DNA from: Xestospongia muta
Lineage: Eukaryota; Porifera; Demospongiae; Haplosclerida; Petrosiidae
DNA: 64,000 bases
Direction of reading: 5' to 3'
Assembly: GCA_963693285.1 (NCBI GenBank)
Contig: OY848919.1
Coordinates: 4,932,436-4,996,435, forward strand
Positions 12,401 to 25,143 of the stretch are shown one piece after another. The position numbers and the translations under genes were made by a program. Positions within the stretch are counted from its first letter, which is position 1, and every line of letters begins with the position of its first letter. The notes under the pieces were generated by a model. The model was not told the origin of the DNA and ran no database searches. It worked only from the letters and a program-made list of their open reading frames with translations.

Positions 12401-15266
12401 AGAACTATAAAATTAGAATAATACTGGCATAACTAATCTTATATTATCTTGTTATTATTGATTTATTGTTGTATGACAATAAATTAAATTGAGTTTCACA
12501 CCATTGTATATAATGAGAACAAATTTGTTAGAATCAGCACTATAATTAATGTTGAATGTGATTGATAGAGTATTAAAGCTTTCCATATTTGCCTACTATA
12601 CATTTGTGGCCCTTTCTTTTTAATAACAATTTTCCTTTGATATCACTTACATCAAAACCATCAAACTATATGTTCATTAAAATGAGTCAAACAATGATAA
12701 AGGTAATGTTATTATCTTTTATAATTTGATAGGAGTATATAGTTTATCTAATGGATCAACTAAGTAATAAAAGAGCTATTTTACTATTCATCCTTGATGT
12801 GTTGTAAACAGAACATTGTGATTTCTTTTTGTATTATTGTATCATTAACTAATACAAGAGGCTTTAAGAAAATAAGGCTCACTTATTTTTAGCATATATT
12901 CTATTATATTTATCACATCCTCATATTGCTCTGTTTTATTTCATCAGATGCTAGATTTTTCAATAACAATGTATACCATATTACATTGATGTTGTTATGT
13001 TACAAATGATTAAGCACATAGCTCAAATGTTTCATTTCTATTAAAAGTTATTTAATATTTTTGTCTACTTATAAATTAGATTCTATATTCAACTCGGCTC
13101 CTGATAAACGTGATCTGCTTGAACTGTTAGCTGAGATCAAACACCTGTGGTATAACATTGGAGAAACATTAAGAGTTCCTTATACAGAGCTTAAGAGTCT
13201 ACAAGATAGTCCTTTACCAGACTTAAATAAGTTATCATCAGTATTACAATGCTGGATTGATAAGTGCACTACAGAAGTGACTTGGAACAGTATCATTACT
13301 GCTATGAAGAGCAAAATTGTTGAACAAGCTAAAGTTGGTGAAGAGATACAAAGACATGTTTTAGGTACTAGTCAGCAATACTACAGCAGTCATGTAACAC
13401 CAGACAACTTGTTAAGTAATGAAAGATTGTCTACAGAACAATGTAATGATGAACAAAGGAAGCAAGGTAAAGTTTTTTAATAACCAAAATTCATTTGTTA
13501 TGTATTATTAGGAGAAGAAGAGGATTTCAAGAAGCAGAGAGTAATTGAGAGTGATTCTTATCTATCTGATACTAATTGTTCAGCTCAAACACCTGATCAT
13601 CAAAAGAGAAAGATCACAAAAGACAGTATGTATTGATATGGTTTTCTGTAAATGGCCCATTCTTTATAGGAAAAACAAAGAGAATAGATTCTGTCCAGTC
13701 TGAAAATGACATGGACACAACATCTTGTAGGAAACATAGACACAATTATACATCACCTGATAGTGACTCAGAGTCATGTGACATATCAAGTGGATCTGGT
13801 AAACAGCTATCCAAGGAGAAGCATTATAAAAGAAAAAGATCGAATATAAAATCATTTTCATCAAAGAAACACTCAAGATCACACAAGTTTCAAAAGAGAA
13901 AGAAAACTAAAGACAGTATGTTTAAAGAACTAAATTCTAATATTATATATTTACATGACAGGAAAGAAACAGAAATCAAAAGAATTGTATTCTGACCAGT
14001 CAGAGTGTGATGTTCGTGTATCTCCTAGGAAAAAAAGACATCAACATATGTCACCTGGCAGTGACTTAGAGTCATATGATGAATCACATGAACACAGTAA
14101 AGAAGTTAGAAGTAAATCTTGTCAGAGAAAGTTACAAATATCCATCAAAAGAACATCGTCATTATCAAAAAGACAATCTCAGAAACACAAAGGTAATTAA
14201 CATTAAATAAATGTTATTTATTCATTCGCTTGCTACAGGCGTCAAGAAACAAAGAATAGAAGACAGTAGTTCTGATCAATCTGACAGTGATCATTTGTCC
14301 ATAAATCCACAAGTTTATCATAAACATTCATCTACATCATCTGATAGTGACTTAGAGATATCAAATGGATGTAGTAAAGAACCAGTTAGTGGGAGATTTT
14401 ATAGAAAAAAAGGATTTATATTAGCCAAAAGCTCTACTTCCTTGCTGAAAAGTGGATACAAGAAACATAAAGGTGAATTAAATGGAGTATAGAAAACATT
14501 TGATTTGTATTAACTTGTTACAGGAAATAAACAACCAAGACAAGAAGAGGGTAGTTCTGATCAATCAGATGGTAGCCATTTGTCCAAACAGCAATCTTAT
14601 CATGAACATTCATCATCTGACAGTGACTCTGAGTCATATGACAGATCCAGTGCTCGTGGTAAGGAACCAGCTGGAGGGAGACCTTACAAGAAAAAAGGAA
14701 TATTAGTCAAAAGCTCTACTTCACCAAAAATTGGACACAAGAAACATAAAAGTAATTTGAATTTTGTATTGCAAACATTTTGATTTATATTAGAACTTGC
14801 TACAGGAGAGAAACGACAAAGACTAAAAGGGAGTGGTTCAGATGATGGTCATTTGTCCAAACAACCAGTTCATCATGAACACTTATCATCTGACAATGAC
14901 TCTGAGTCATATGACACATCCAGTGCTCATGTTGAGGAACCTGCTAGTAGAAGACCTTGTAAGAGAAAAAGTAGATCACATACTTTTTTCTCATCAAAGA
15001 AAGGACAATCAGATGATCTACAAGGAAAGGAGTACAAAAGTAGTATGTTACTAAATAATTTAAAGCCATCATTCATTTATATTATAGGAAAGAGACTGAA
15101 ATCAGAGTCTGATGTAAATTTAACCACTAAAAAGCTAAGACCTCATTATTCATCATCTGAAAATGACCCTGAGATATCTGACACATCGTATGGACATCAT
15201 AAAGAAGCAGGTAGAAGGAAATGCATAGTGTTAGTGGAATGTCTACCAGAAACAAAAGCAATCTAG
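3446..15266 (+). CDS. Gene A: giant ankyrin - Roc/COR GTPase - Death domain protein with modular Ser/Asp-Lys tail
   Basis: I propose ten exons: 3446-11992, 12049-12115, 13080-13466, 13512-13625, 13670-13915, 13962-14192, 14239-14472, 14524-14751, 14806-15042 and 15088-15266. All junctions are GT-AG and keep frame, giving about 3489 aa. The open frame of exon 1 runs to a TAA at 12005, but the true end is the donor GAG|GTATGG after 11992; gene B uses the same junction. Domains: ankyrin repeats from about residue 50 to 2110; a Roc-type P-loop GPPGAGKST at 2155-2163; switch-II DTGGQPEF from 2355; THRD (G4-like) at 2451-2454; then a COR-like region (IPVSWCTFSVKLRK onward). Exon 3 encodes a Death domain (LAEIKHLWYNIGETLRVPY, then CWIDKCTTEVTWNSI). 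Exons 5-10 are repeated basic/acidic modules. No kinase domain, signal peptide or clear membrane segment is seen, so the protein is probably cytosolic. The domain order resembles DAPK1 without its kinase. GTP-switched scaffold or immune receptor function is inference. Exons and domains are well supported; alternative splicing of the tail is untested. Confidence 0.9.
4610..7130 (+). repeat. Coding tandem array: about ten 219-bp (73-aa) double-ankyrin units in gene A
   Basis: The motif ECDVEV(V/I)DEDGN recurs ten times in this stretch. Adjacent copies are mostly 219 bp apart, and each unit contains two ankyrin repeats. Two unit flavours occur: one with KGQHEKSC and NTIDYNDDYDII, the other with KYQYESSY and NEIDSDDGHDIV. 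The two neighbouring units with 'gctaagtacc' at 6032 and 6251 appear identical over roughly 200 bases, as does part of an earlier unit at 4517, so duplication or gene conversion was recent. All units stay in frame. Confidence 0.9.
7400..9350 (+). repeat. Coding super-repeat: three 786-bp (262-aa) ankyrin blocks in gene A
   Basis: The sequence 'ggtggttacacattattac' occurs at about 7505, 8291 and 9077, exactly 786 bp apart. Blocks two and three are nearly identical, and block one is more diverged. Each block starts with LLLLA(S/A)L(Y/H)GNV and carries GYTLLHCACASN, then RPLHIASCFGSVDIT. Gene B has a single copy of this block, so the block expanded in A or collapsed in B. Confidence 0.9.
13670..15266 (+). 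repeat. Tandem array of symmetric module exons in the tail of gene A
   Basis: Six consecutive exons (246, 231, 234, 228, 237 and a terminal 179 nt) each encode a version of one module. It starts with a Lys/Gln/Arg-rich stretch (KKQR.E), continues with an acidic Ser core (SDSxESYD, often preceded by DQSD), and ends Lys/Arg-rich (GRPYK.KG, then KKHK). Every internal exon begins and ends in phase 1 and introns are only 44-54 bp, so any exon could be skipped or added without breaking frame. The core looks like an acidophilic kinase (CK2-type) substrate and the tail like a nuclear-localisation-type basic stretch (both inferences). I do not recognise a named domain. Confidence 0.85.
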
Positions 15267-15307
15267 TACATGTATATAGACAAGTTTTGAAATCCACAGA
15301 AATATGG

Positions 15308-15313
15308 AATAAA
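15308..15313 (+). terminator. Probable polyadenylation signal of gene A
   Basis: An AATAAA hexamer lies 42 bases after the TAG that ends exon 10 (15264-15266) in AT-rich sequence. This is a normal distance for a 3' end signal. Whether it is used cannot be seen. Confidence 0.5.
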
Positions 15314-15640
15314 ATACGCTTTTAATTGTGTTTTTGTACTCATAAATTAGCCAAAATTGGGCAGAACTACATGCAGTGTATGTATAATGGATTATAAAGT
15401 ATGTATCCACAATTATTATAATTATTGCATAATAGGTCAGTTCATTTTTTGGTGGAAATCTATTCTTACAAGCAGCTTATAAATTTGCATCAAAGTATCA
15501 ATAGAAGTCTTTAAATATTGTCTATAGCAATTAAAAATGCAATAATGTATATACAGTGTAGGGTTATAAAAAGTAATGATTCTTGATAATTTAAAGGCTA
15601 TATTAATAATGTATAATCTTTTTAATTATTAAAATGTTAG

Positions 15641-15939
15641 GTAGCATGGCTGAGGGAGGTGTGTCTATTTCACTTGATCTACTCTTAGATGAGCAGCCTC
15701 CACTAAAAGAACTAACTACGTATGTTAGAACTGCAAAGTGGTTCCTATTAGGGACACATTTAGAATTGGATAGTGTCAACCTAGATGAATGTACTGAATT
15801 AGCACGTATGTATCAATTGTGGATTGATGAGAAAGCTGAAAAAGCAACTAGAAGAAATTTAATAGCTGCTTTAAGAGATATTGGGAAAAATAATGTTGCT
15901 CGGAAGTATATTGAATATCTGAAAACACTGGTTAGTTGA
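15641..15939 (+). CDS. Small Death-domain exon or standalone Death-domain protein
   Basis: The frame MAEGGVSISLDLLLDEQPP, followed by a Death-fold sequence (KWFLLGTHLELD, MYQLWIDEKAEKATRRNLI, AALRDIG), ends at TGA 15937-15939. ATGs at 15634 and 15646 are possible starts for a protein of about 98-101 aa. A 3' splice site fits just before 15641 (T/A-rich tract ending 'gttag'). Its phase (1) matches the module exons of gene A, so this could instead be an alternative last exon giving gene A a second, C-terminal Death domain. The Death domain here differs from the one in exon 3 of A and from that of B. No equivalent was seen after gene B. Presumed role: homotypic Death-domain adaptor (inference from family). 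Confidence 0.7.
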
Positions 15940-16800
15940 AATGATAACAGTCACTTTCTTACTGTATAGTATGCATAGCTATACCACACATGATCAGAGC
16001 CATTTAGGAGCAGTTGTAACCTGGTTAACCATGATTGCTACATGTTTTACTAAAATTCAATTAGTAATTTGCAAATGTATTTTGTTTTAGTAAATTAATA
16101 ATTTTTGTGGCATAGCCTTTGTAATTAGTACTTTGCTAACATCACAAGCCTGTTATAACTACTAACAATACATACAATATAACTGCATATAATATACAGT
16201 ATGTAAGCACTGAAACATTTATAATTTCTAGAAAGCAGTAATCACTCCTTCATAGGACTGATGATATATGTTATTTGTGACATTTTGTGTATGGGTAATG
16301 AGACAATGGCTGATAGCAATAGAAACAAGCAATGAACTATATAATGCTTTATAATGTTAGACTACATAACTTTATAGTACCACTTAGGAAAGATAATAGA
16401 GTTTTAAACACAAACTATTAAAGTCATTATTTGTTCTAAGTAATGTATAGTGTAATCTATAGCAGGAAACACTGTATTATGTTATTTAAACAAATCTAAA
16501 TGAAGATAGCATGAACAAAAATAAATTTCATAATTATTAAATGAAAGAATTTCTTCTCTTAATGCTTTTCTCTGGTATATCAACTTTATCATGATATATC
16601 TCATGTACACAATGATGATAGTATTTTTAATATGTATCAGTAATAATATTGTTTATTACTTTATTTTTAGCATCAATGAGACAATGAATGTACCTAATAC
16701 AAAGTATACTTATTCTTAAATGTTTTATAACAGGTATTATATTTGTGTATGTACTCAATGTGTTACTGATATCATCCTCTACTATAGTATATATTAACTA
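15940..16800. other. Intergenic AT-rich DNA, no gene seen
   Basis: The stretch after the small Death-domain exon is very AT-rich with many stops in all frames. No splice-bounded frame or RNA gene was recognised. It leads into the 2-kb tandem array. Confidence 0.6.
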
Positions 16801-17758
16801 AGTAAGTAGGACTCTTAGCACACTGTAATGTCATATTTCAATTGTTGTATTGTTATCTACAATAAATATATAAAGTAAGTGATACTAACAGTTTAATATC
16901 ATATATTATTGTAGTGTTTTAGCTGTCTGTTTTCAATGGACTATAGACTATTCAGTAACTATATAACTTTATAACTGGTTAAGTAAAGAGTGACTATGGA
17001 GCTCATAAGCTCAACATTTGAATCTAAGGTAATTTTTGTGCTATATGATTGTATATCTATATATAATAGGATAGGAAATAATGATGGACTATTTTTTGAG
17101 TACAACCTGTTAAGAGTGACTTTATGTTGTCTGTTTGTTATACTTCTTAGTGTATGACACACCCATTGGTTGCTAGGTAACATAGTGGACAGTTAGTGAA
17201 TGCTAATTCATTTCAGTTTGAGTTCAGTGAGTTGTAATAGATAAATGTATATGTTGATAGTTACTAATGTTATCTTTTAGTGGTGAAGTCAATCAGTAAC
17301 ACTGTGATTTCTTATATAAGGAACTATCCTTTAATTGCTGGTATTTCTATTAATACTTTACCAAGTATTTTACCATTTCTATCCTTAAATATAACAATCA
17401 CATAATATGGTTGTGGGTGTGGTCTATCAGGCTGTATAACACGGACAATCTCTCATTGTTCAGTTGCTAAAATTTTCATGAGACATGCCCGCTTTAGTCT
17501 GGTAAAGGACCATGATCACATTTTCTTTTCATTTTTGGTCTTCCATTATTCATATCCTCTAATCAGTACACACTGTAATTAGTGATATATGAATGTCAGA
17601 TTTACTTGTAATATATCATTGTATATTCTATATAGTATACTGATGTACTGACAAAGAAGACGTCAGAGATCAGAATGGAATCAGGACTTAAGTTTATGAA
17701 GCAGTTATATTTCATTTCAACATACATAGCTGAATTGCAGTAGTTAATTCACTTAATA

Positions 17759-18215
17759 GTGAAAGATTGTCTACACAACAATGTAATAATGAACAAAAGG
17801 AACAAAATAAGCAAGTTTGTTTAATGATCAAAGCTCATTTAATTTAAGTTAGTAGGAGAGGAAAAGGGAATTGCAAGTGATTGTTGTCAATCTGACACCA
17901 ATTGTTCAAATACTGATCATCAAAAAGAGAATGATTACTAAAGGTAGTATGTATTATTTTGATTTGATTTTATAAAGATAATGATGCTTTTATTGTAGGA
18001 GAAAATAAAGTAGATCCTTACTTGTCTGAAAATGACATGGATATGATATCTCCTAGGAAACATAGATGAAATTGTACATCACCTGATGGTGAGTCAGATT
18101 ATTGTGACAGTTCAAGTTGGAAGGAAGTTTTATAAGAGAAAAGGGATGTCAGGAAGAGCATCAAATATGTCTTCATTTGCAAGAGAACAAGGAAACAAAA
18201 AGGTAAATTTGATAA
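17759..18215 (+). pseudogene. Relic exons 3-5 of the ankyrin/Death gene, array copy 1 (long form)
   Basis: The end of the Death exon ('gaaagattgtctacacaac'), exon 4 ('caattgttcaaatactgatc') and exon 5 ('gacatgga', 'aaacataga', 'tacatcacctgat') of gene A can be recognised in order with decayed splice sites. In-frame stops are present, for example after RNH-like 'catagatga'. The sequence from about 18215 to 18960 is also repeated later, at about 23145-23670. Confidence 0.8.
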
Positions 18216-18975
18216 GTAAGACTCTATAATCTAACAGGCTATATCCTCTTCTTTAGTCTGATAGTTAGAGGGTCTAGGATCAAGATGACTGTATAAAGTT
18301 TGGACAACTACCCCACATTCCAGTAATACTGTAGGTTGCTCCAAGACTCTTCTCTCTTTCAAAAAGGAGGTCTAACTGACTAGATTAAATGATTACATAT
18401 TTCTTTAAGTAAGTCATCCTTGAGTAGTGGCCATGTACCCTTGAATAGTAGCCCCTCCTCCCATTGATGGCTATGAATTCAAGTATACTAATATATATGA
18501 AGTGACTTTTAATCTTTCAAAAGCACAATAATAAGTAGAGTCCATTCTGTTTATTTGGAACCTAAGCATCAAAATACTTAGACTTTTTCCTTACTGTTAC
18601 AACATAGTACACAACTATCACTGGGCATCATTCAAATCTTCCTAACTCAACTTATAGATCTGCTAGAAACTATCTGTTTTCATTAATTAATAATAAAAGA
18701 GTAAACAGCTTTGATATTATGTTTTATTACAATATATGGTCTCATTGTAGTAGAATGTATGGATAAGAAGATGGTCAATTTTGTACTGTGTTCAATGAGT
18801 GGTTGCTCAGAAATATATTCCAGAAGTAATTATGATTACATTTATTACTTCTTATGTGGAAGTTGTTAATGTACATTAATATCCCTCTTGATTAAATACC
18901 ACTTTCAAATAACAACCTCTCACTTATCATGATTAAAATAAATAGTATATGTCACTATAGTCTATATTATCACAG

Positions 18976-19095
18976 GACATGGAAAGAAGACTAATTCTGA
19001 TTAAACTTCTGAAGATTATTTGCCTTGGAAGTATGGAGATTATTCTAAGCAATTTTCATCATCTGATAATAACTAAGAATCATTTGGATAATTAA
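18976..19095 (+). pseudogene. Relic SDSD-module exon
   Basis: The stretch after 'cacaggacatggaaagaaga' corresponds to the module exons of genes A and B (KKQR, SD, SEDYL, FSSSDN, ESF) but contains at least two stop codons. An acceptor-like 'cacag' still precedes it. It shows that a module exon was also caught in the array. Confidence 0.65.
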
Positions 19096-20835
19096 TGATG
19101 AGATTAATAATGTGAGTTAATAATATGAAGTTAAATGTTGTAATGTATTGTTATAGGAGAGGATCACTTCTACTCCTAGTTATTGTTATCTATACATAAT
19201 ACTATAGGAAATAATGGACTATTTACTGTTAAGAGTGACTATGTTGTGTGTATGCTGTACATCTTAGTGAATATACACACACTGATTGGTTGCTTGGCAA
19301 CGTAATGGCCAGTTGCTTTATACTGATCCATTTTAGTTTGAGCTTAGGACACACCCACTCTAGCTTGGTAAATGTAATAGGTACTGTGATCATATCCTCT
19401 TTTCTTATAACTAATTTCTTAATATTAATATCATTATTGTTATATATCAGTCTTACATTATTCATATCCTCTTATCAGTACACACTGTAATTAGTGATAT
19501 AGTAATAACTGATTGTAATATATCATTGTGTATTCTATATAGTATACTGATGTACTGACAAAGAAGACGTCAGAGATCAGAATGGAAAACTATCTATTAT
19601 AGTATATTTCCTATGATATATGGAGATATTAACTGAAGTAAGTATAACTCTTAACACACTGTAATGTCATTTGTTGTATTGTTATCTACAATAACAGGTG
19701 TGTTCATCTCATGATATATCATTTACCTGTAGTACAATGTACTATGTACTACATATGTATAGAGATAATATGATATGAATGAAGTAGGAAAACTTTTGGA
19801 ACACTTTATAGCTCTATATACAAAGTAAGTGATACTAACAGTTTAATATCATATATTATTGTAGTGTTTTAGCTGTCTGTTTTCAATGGACTATAGACTG
19901 TTCAGTAACTATATAACTTTATAACTAGTTAACTAAAGAGTGACTATGGAGATCATAATGTCAATCTTTGAATCAAAGGTAATTTTTTGCATTTTATTTT
20001 TTTATTTATCTGTAATATTTTAGGAAATAATGGACTATTTATTTTTAAGTACAGTCTGTTAAGAGTGACTTTATAATGTATGTATGCTATACTTCTTACT
20101 CATACACATGATTGGTTGCTAGGCAACATAATGGACATTTGGTGAATGATGATCCAAGTCACTTTAAGTTGTAAGAGATAGATGTATTAATTACTTATTC
20201 TATCTTTTAATTGTGTAGTCAATATCAGTAACACTGTGTGATCTCTTTTATAAGGATATATCCTTTAATAATAGGTATTACTATTAATACTTTAACAAAT
20301 ATTTTACTAAATCTCTCTTAAGGACCACAGGATATGGTTGTGGGTGTGGTCTATCATACTGTATAACACAGACAGTCTCACATTGTTCACAGTACATGAG
20401 TTGAGTATGATAACTAAAGTACACTGAAGACACACCCACTTAAGCCTGGTAAGGATAGTAGGTACTGTGGTCACATCCTGTTGTCATTATATAATGTAAT
20501 TATATATCTCAATTATTCATATCCTCTCATCTATACAAAAAGACCCACAGACATAGTGACACACCTAACAGTGTACAGTATATAACATCTGTTATGTATA
20601 TATGAAAATGATATGTGGTCCTTTGATCTACATGTCAGTTTTTTACATATTGTAATGTGATATAGGAATGTATGATTTACTTGTAATATATCATTGTATA
20701 TTCTATATAGCATAGTGATGTACTGACAAAGAAGACGTCAGAGATCAGAATGGAATCAGGACTTAAATTTATAAAGCAGTTATATTTCATTTTAACATAC
20801 ATAGCTGAATTGCAGTAGTTAATTCACTTAATAGT

Positions 20836-21187
20836 GAAAGATTGTCTACACAACAATGTATAATGAACAATGGAATTAAAGTAAGCAAATTTGTTCAGTA
20901 GCAAAAGTTCATTTGTTATAAATTGTTAGGAGAAGAAAAGATATTCAAGAAACAAAGAGCAATTGAGAGTAAGTCTTGTTTATCTGATAATCAATTGTTC
21001 AGTTCAAATATATTATCATCAAAAGAGAATGATAATAATGACAGAGAAAAGTAGATGACATGGACACAATACCTCCTAGGAAACAGACACAATAATGTAC
21101 CTACATATTCACAATAATGTGACATCACATACATCTGGTAAGGAACCAGTTGGAGGAGAACCTCACAAAAGAAAGGAAGATCACAGG
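20836..21187 (+). pseudogene. Relic exons 3-5, array copy 2 (short form)
   Basis: The same order of exon remnants as copy 1 is present: 'gaaagattgtctacacaac', 'ggagaagaaaagatattcaa', 'acacaatacctcctagga', 'aaggaaccagttggagg'. The exon 5 part is shorter and a donor-like 'caggtaatg' follows. Frameshifts and stops prevent coding. Confidence 0.75.
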
Positions 21188-22679
21188 TAATGTCATCAAA
21201 TAGTAATTATATCTATATATAATACTACAGGAAATAATGGACTATTTATTGAGTACAGTCTGTTAGGAGTAACTTTATGAGCTGTGTGCTGTACCACTTA
21301 GTGTACACACCCATTTGTTGCTAGGCAACAAAGTGTCTACTGTCTAGTTGCTTTATCTAATTCATTTTTGTTTGAACTAAGGATGCACCAACGTAAGCTA
21401 GGTAAGGGTATTAGATATCTCAATCATCCTCTCTTGTAGATAATTTCTTAATATTATATCTCAGTTTACATTAATCACATCCTCTTATCGGCACACACTG
21501 AAATTAGTGATATAGTAATAACTGATTGTAATATATTATTGTGTATTCTATATAGTATAATGATGTACTGACAAAGAAAACATCAGAGATCAAAATGGAA
21601 AACTATCTATTATAGTATATTTCCTATGATATATGGAGATATTAACTGAAGTAAGTATAACTCTTAACACACTGTAATGTCATTTGTTGTATTGTTATCT
21701 ATAATAACAGGTGTGTTCATCTCATGATATATCATTTACCTGTAGTACAATGTACTATGTACTACATATGTATAGAGATAATATGATATGAATGAAGTAA
21801 GAAAACTTTTGGAACACTTTACAGCTCTATATACAAAGTAAGTGATACTAACAGTTTAATATTATATATTATTGTAGTGTTTTAGCTGTCTGTTTTCAAT
21901 GGACTATAGACTGTTCAGTAACTATATAACTTTATAAACTAGTTAACTAAAGAGTGACATTTGTGCTCTTATAGACACCAAAGGTAATTTTTATATTATA
22001 TAATTATATCTATATATAGTACTATAGGAAATAATGGACTGTTTATTGACTTCAATCTGTTAAGAATGACTTTATGTTGTATGTATGCTGTATTTCTTAG
22101 TGTATATACACACCCATTGGTTGCTAGGCAACATAGTGACATTTGATGAATGCTCATTTGTTTCAGTTTAAGTTCAGTGAGTTATAATAGATAGATGTAT
22201 ATATTGATAGTTACTAATGCTATCTTTTAATTGTGTAGTCAATATCAATAACACTGTGTGATCTCTTATATAAGGAACTATCCTTTAATTGCTGGTATTG
22301 TTATTAATACTTTATCAAGTATTTTACCATTTCTATGGTTTTGGGTGTGGTCTATCAGGCTGTATAGCTCAGACAGTCTCGCATTGTTTAGTTACTAAAA
22401 TTTTCATGTAGACACACCCACTTTAGTCTGGTAAAGGGACAATGATCACATCCTCTTCATGTTTTCGACCTTCCATTATTCATATCCTCTAATCAATTTA
22501 CACTGTAATTAATGATATAGGAATGTATGATTTACTTGTAATATATCATTGTATATTCTATACAGTATACTGATGTACTGACAAAGAAGACGTCAGAGAT
22601 CAGAATAAAGACTTAAGGATATGAAACAGTTATATTTCAATTCAACATACATAGATGAATTACAATAGATAATTCACTT

Positions 22680-23140
22680 AATACTGAAAGATTGTCTACA
22701 CAACAATGTAATAATGAACAAAAGAAACAAAGTAAGTAAGTTGTTCAATGATCAAAACTCATTTAATTTAAACTAGTAGGAGAGGAAAGAGAGATTGCTA
22801 GTAGTTCTTATCTTTCTGACATCAATTGTTTAATTCAAATACTGATCATCAAAAAGAGAATGATTACTAAAGGTAGTATGTATTTATTTGATTTTCTAAA
22901 GATAATGATGCTTTTATTGTAGGGGAAAATAAAGTAGATCCTTACTTGTCTGAAAATGACATGGACACCGTATCTCTTAGGAAACATAGATGAAATTGTA
23001 CATCACCTGATGGTGACTCAGATTATTGTGACAGTTCAAGTTGGAAGGAAGTTTTATAAGAGAAAAGGGATATCAGGAAGAGCATCAAATATGTCTTCAT
23101 TTGCAAGAGAACAAAGGAAACAAAAGAGTAAATTTGATAA
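22680..23140 (+). pseudogene. Relic exons 3-5, array copy 3 (long form)
   Basis: This copy is nearly collinear with 17759-18215, including the KFYKRKG-type basic tail and the following 'ggctatatcctcttcttta' segment. A 62-codon frame at 22956-23144 is a remnant of exon 5 read through a frameshift, not a separate gene. Confidence 0.75.
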
Positions 23141-25143
23141 ATAAGATTCTATAATTTAACAGGCTATATCCTCTTCTTTAGTCTGATAGATAGAGGGTCT
23201 AGGATCAAGATGACTATGTAAAGTTTGGACAACAACCCCACATTTCAGTAACAATGTAAGTTGCTCCAAGACTCTTCTCTCTTTCAAAAATGAGGTCTAA
23301 CTGACTAGATTAAATGATTACATATTTCTTTAAGTAAGTCACCCTTGAGTAGTGGCCATGTACCCCTGAATAGTAGCCCCTCCTCCTCCCATTGGTGGCT
23401 ATGATTGCAAGTATACTAATATATCTAAAGTGACCTTTAAGTATTTCAAAAGCACAATATTAAGTAGAGTCCAATCTGTTTATTTGGAACCTAAACATCA
23501 AAATACTTTTTCCTTACTGTTACAACATAGTACACAACTATCACTGGACATCATTCAAATCTTCCTAACCAACTTTTAGATCTGCTAGAAACTTTCTGTT
23601 TTCATTAATTAATAATAAAAGAGTAAACAGCTTTGATATTATGTTTTAACACTGGACATCATTCAAATCTTTCTAACTCTAGCTTGGTAAGTGTAATAGG
23701 TACTGTGATCATATCCTCTTCTCTTATAACTAATTTTTTTAATTTTAATATCATCATTGTTATATCTCAGTTTACATTAATCATATCCTCTTATCAGTAC
23801 ACACTGTAATTAATGATATGGTAATAACTGATTGTAATATATTATTATGTATTCTATATAGTATACTGATGTACTGACAAAGAAGACGTCAGAGATCAGA
23901 ATTGAAAACTATTATAGTATATTTCCTATGATATATGGAGATATTAACTGAAGTAAATATGAATCTTAACACAGTATAATGTCATTTGTTGTATTGTTAT
24001 CTACAATAACAGGTGTGTTCATCTCATGATATATCATTTACCTGTAGTACAATGTACTATGTACTACATATGTATAGAGATAATATGATATGAATGAAGT
24101 AGAAAAACTTTTGGAGCACTTTTCACATCTTTATATACAAAGTAAGTGATACTAACAGTTTAATATCATATATTATTGTAGTGTTTTAGCTGTCTGTTTT
24201 CAATGGACTATAGACTGTTCAATAACTATATAACTTTATAAACTAGTTAACTAAAGAGTAAGTATGGAGATCATAAAGTCAATCTTTGAATCAAAAGTAA
24301 ATTTTTGCATCAAAAATTTTATTTATCTGTAATATTTTAGAAAATAATGGACTATTTATTTTTAAGTACAGTCTGTTAGGAGTGACTTTATAATGTATGT
24401 ATGCTATACTTCTTACTCATACACATGATTGGTTGCTAGGCAACATAATGGACATTTGGTGAATGATGATCCATGTCACTTTAAGTTGTAAGAGATAGAT
24501 GTATAAATTACTTATTCTATCTTTTAATTGTGTAGTCAATATCAATAACACTGTGTGATCTCTTTTATAAGGATATATCCTTTAATAATAGGTATTACTG
24601 TTTATACTTTAACAAATATTTTACTAAATCTCTCTTAATGGCTACAGGATATGGTTGTGGGTGTGGTCCATCATACTGTATAACACAGACAGTCTCACAT
24701 TGTTCACAGTACATGAGTTGAGTATGATAACTAAAGTATGCTGAAGACACACCCACTTAAGCCTGGTAAGGATAGTAGGTATCGTGGTCACATCCTGTTG
24801 TCATTATATAATGTAATTATATATCTCAATCATTCATATCCTCTCATTTATACAAAAAGAGCCACAGACACAGTGACACACCTAACAGTGTACAGTGTAT
24901 AACATCTGTTATGTATATATGAAAATGATATGTGGTCCTTTGATCTACATGTCATTTCTTTACATATTGTAATATGATATAGGAATGTATGATTTACTTG
25001 TAATATATCATTGTATATTCTATATAGTATACTGATGTACTGACAAAGAAGACATCAGAGATCAGAATGGAATCAGGACTTAAGTTTATGAAGCAGTTAT
25101 ATTTCATTTCAACATACATAGCTGAATTGCAGTAGTTAATTCA

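Noticed and set aside
19229..19490. Overlapping 78-80 codon frames on both strands
   Set aside because: They lie in the tandem array, are not kept in other units, and have no splice or start support.
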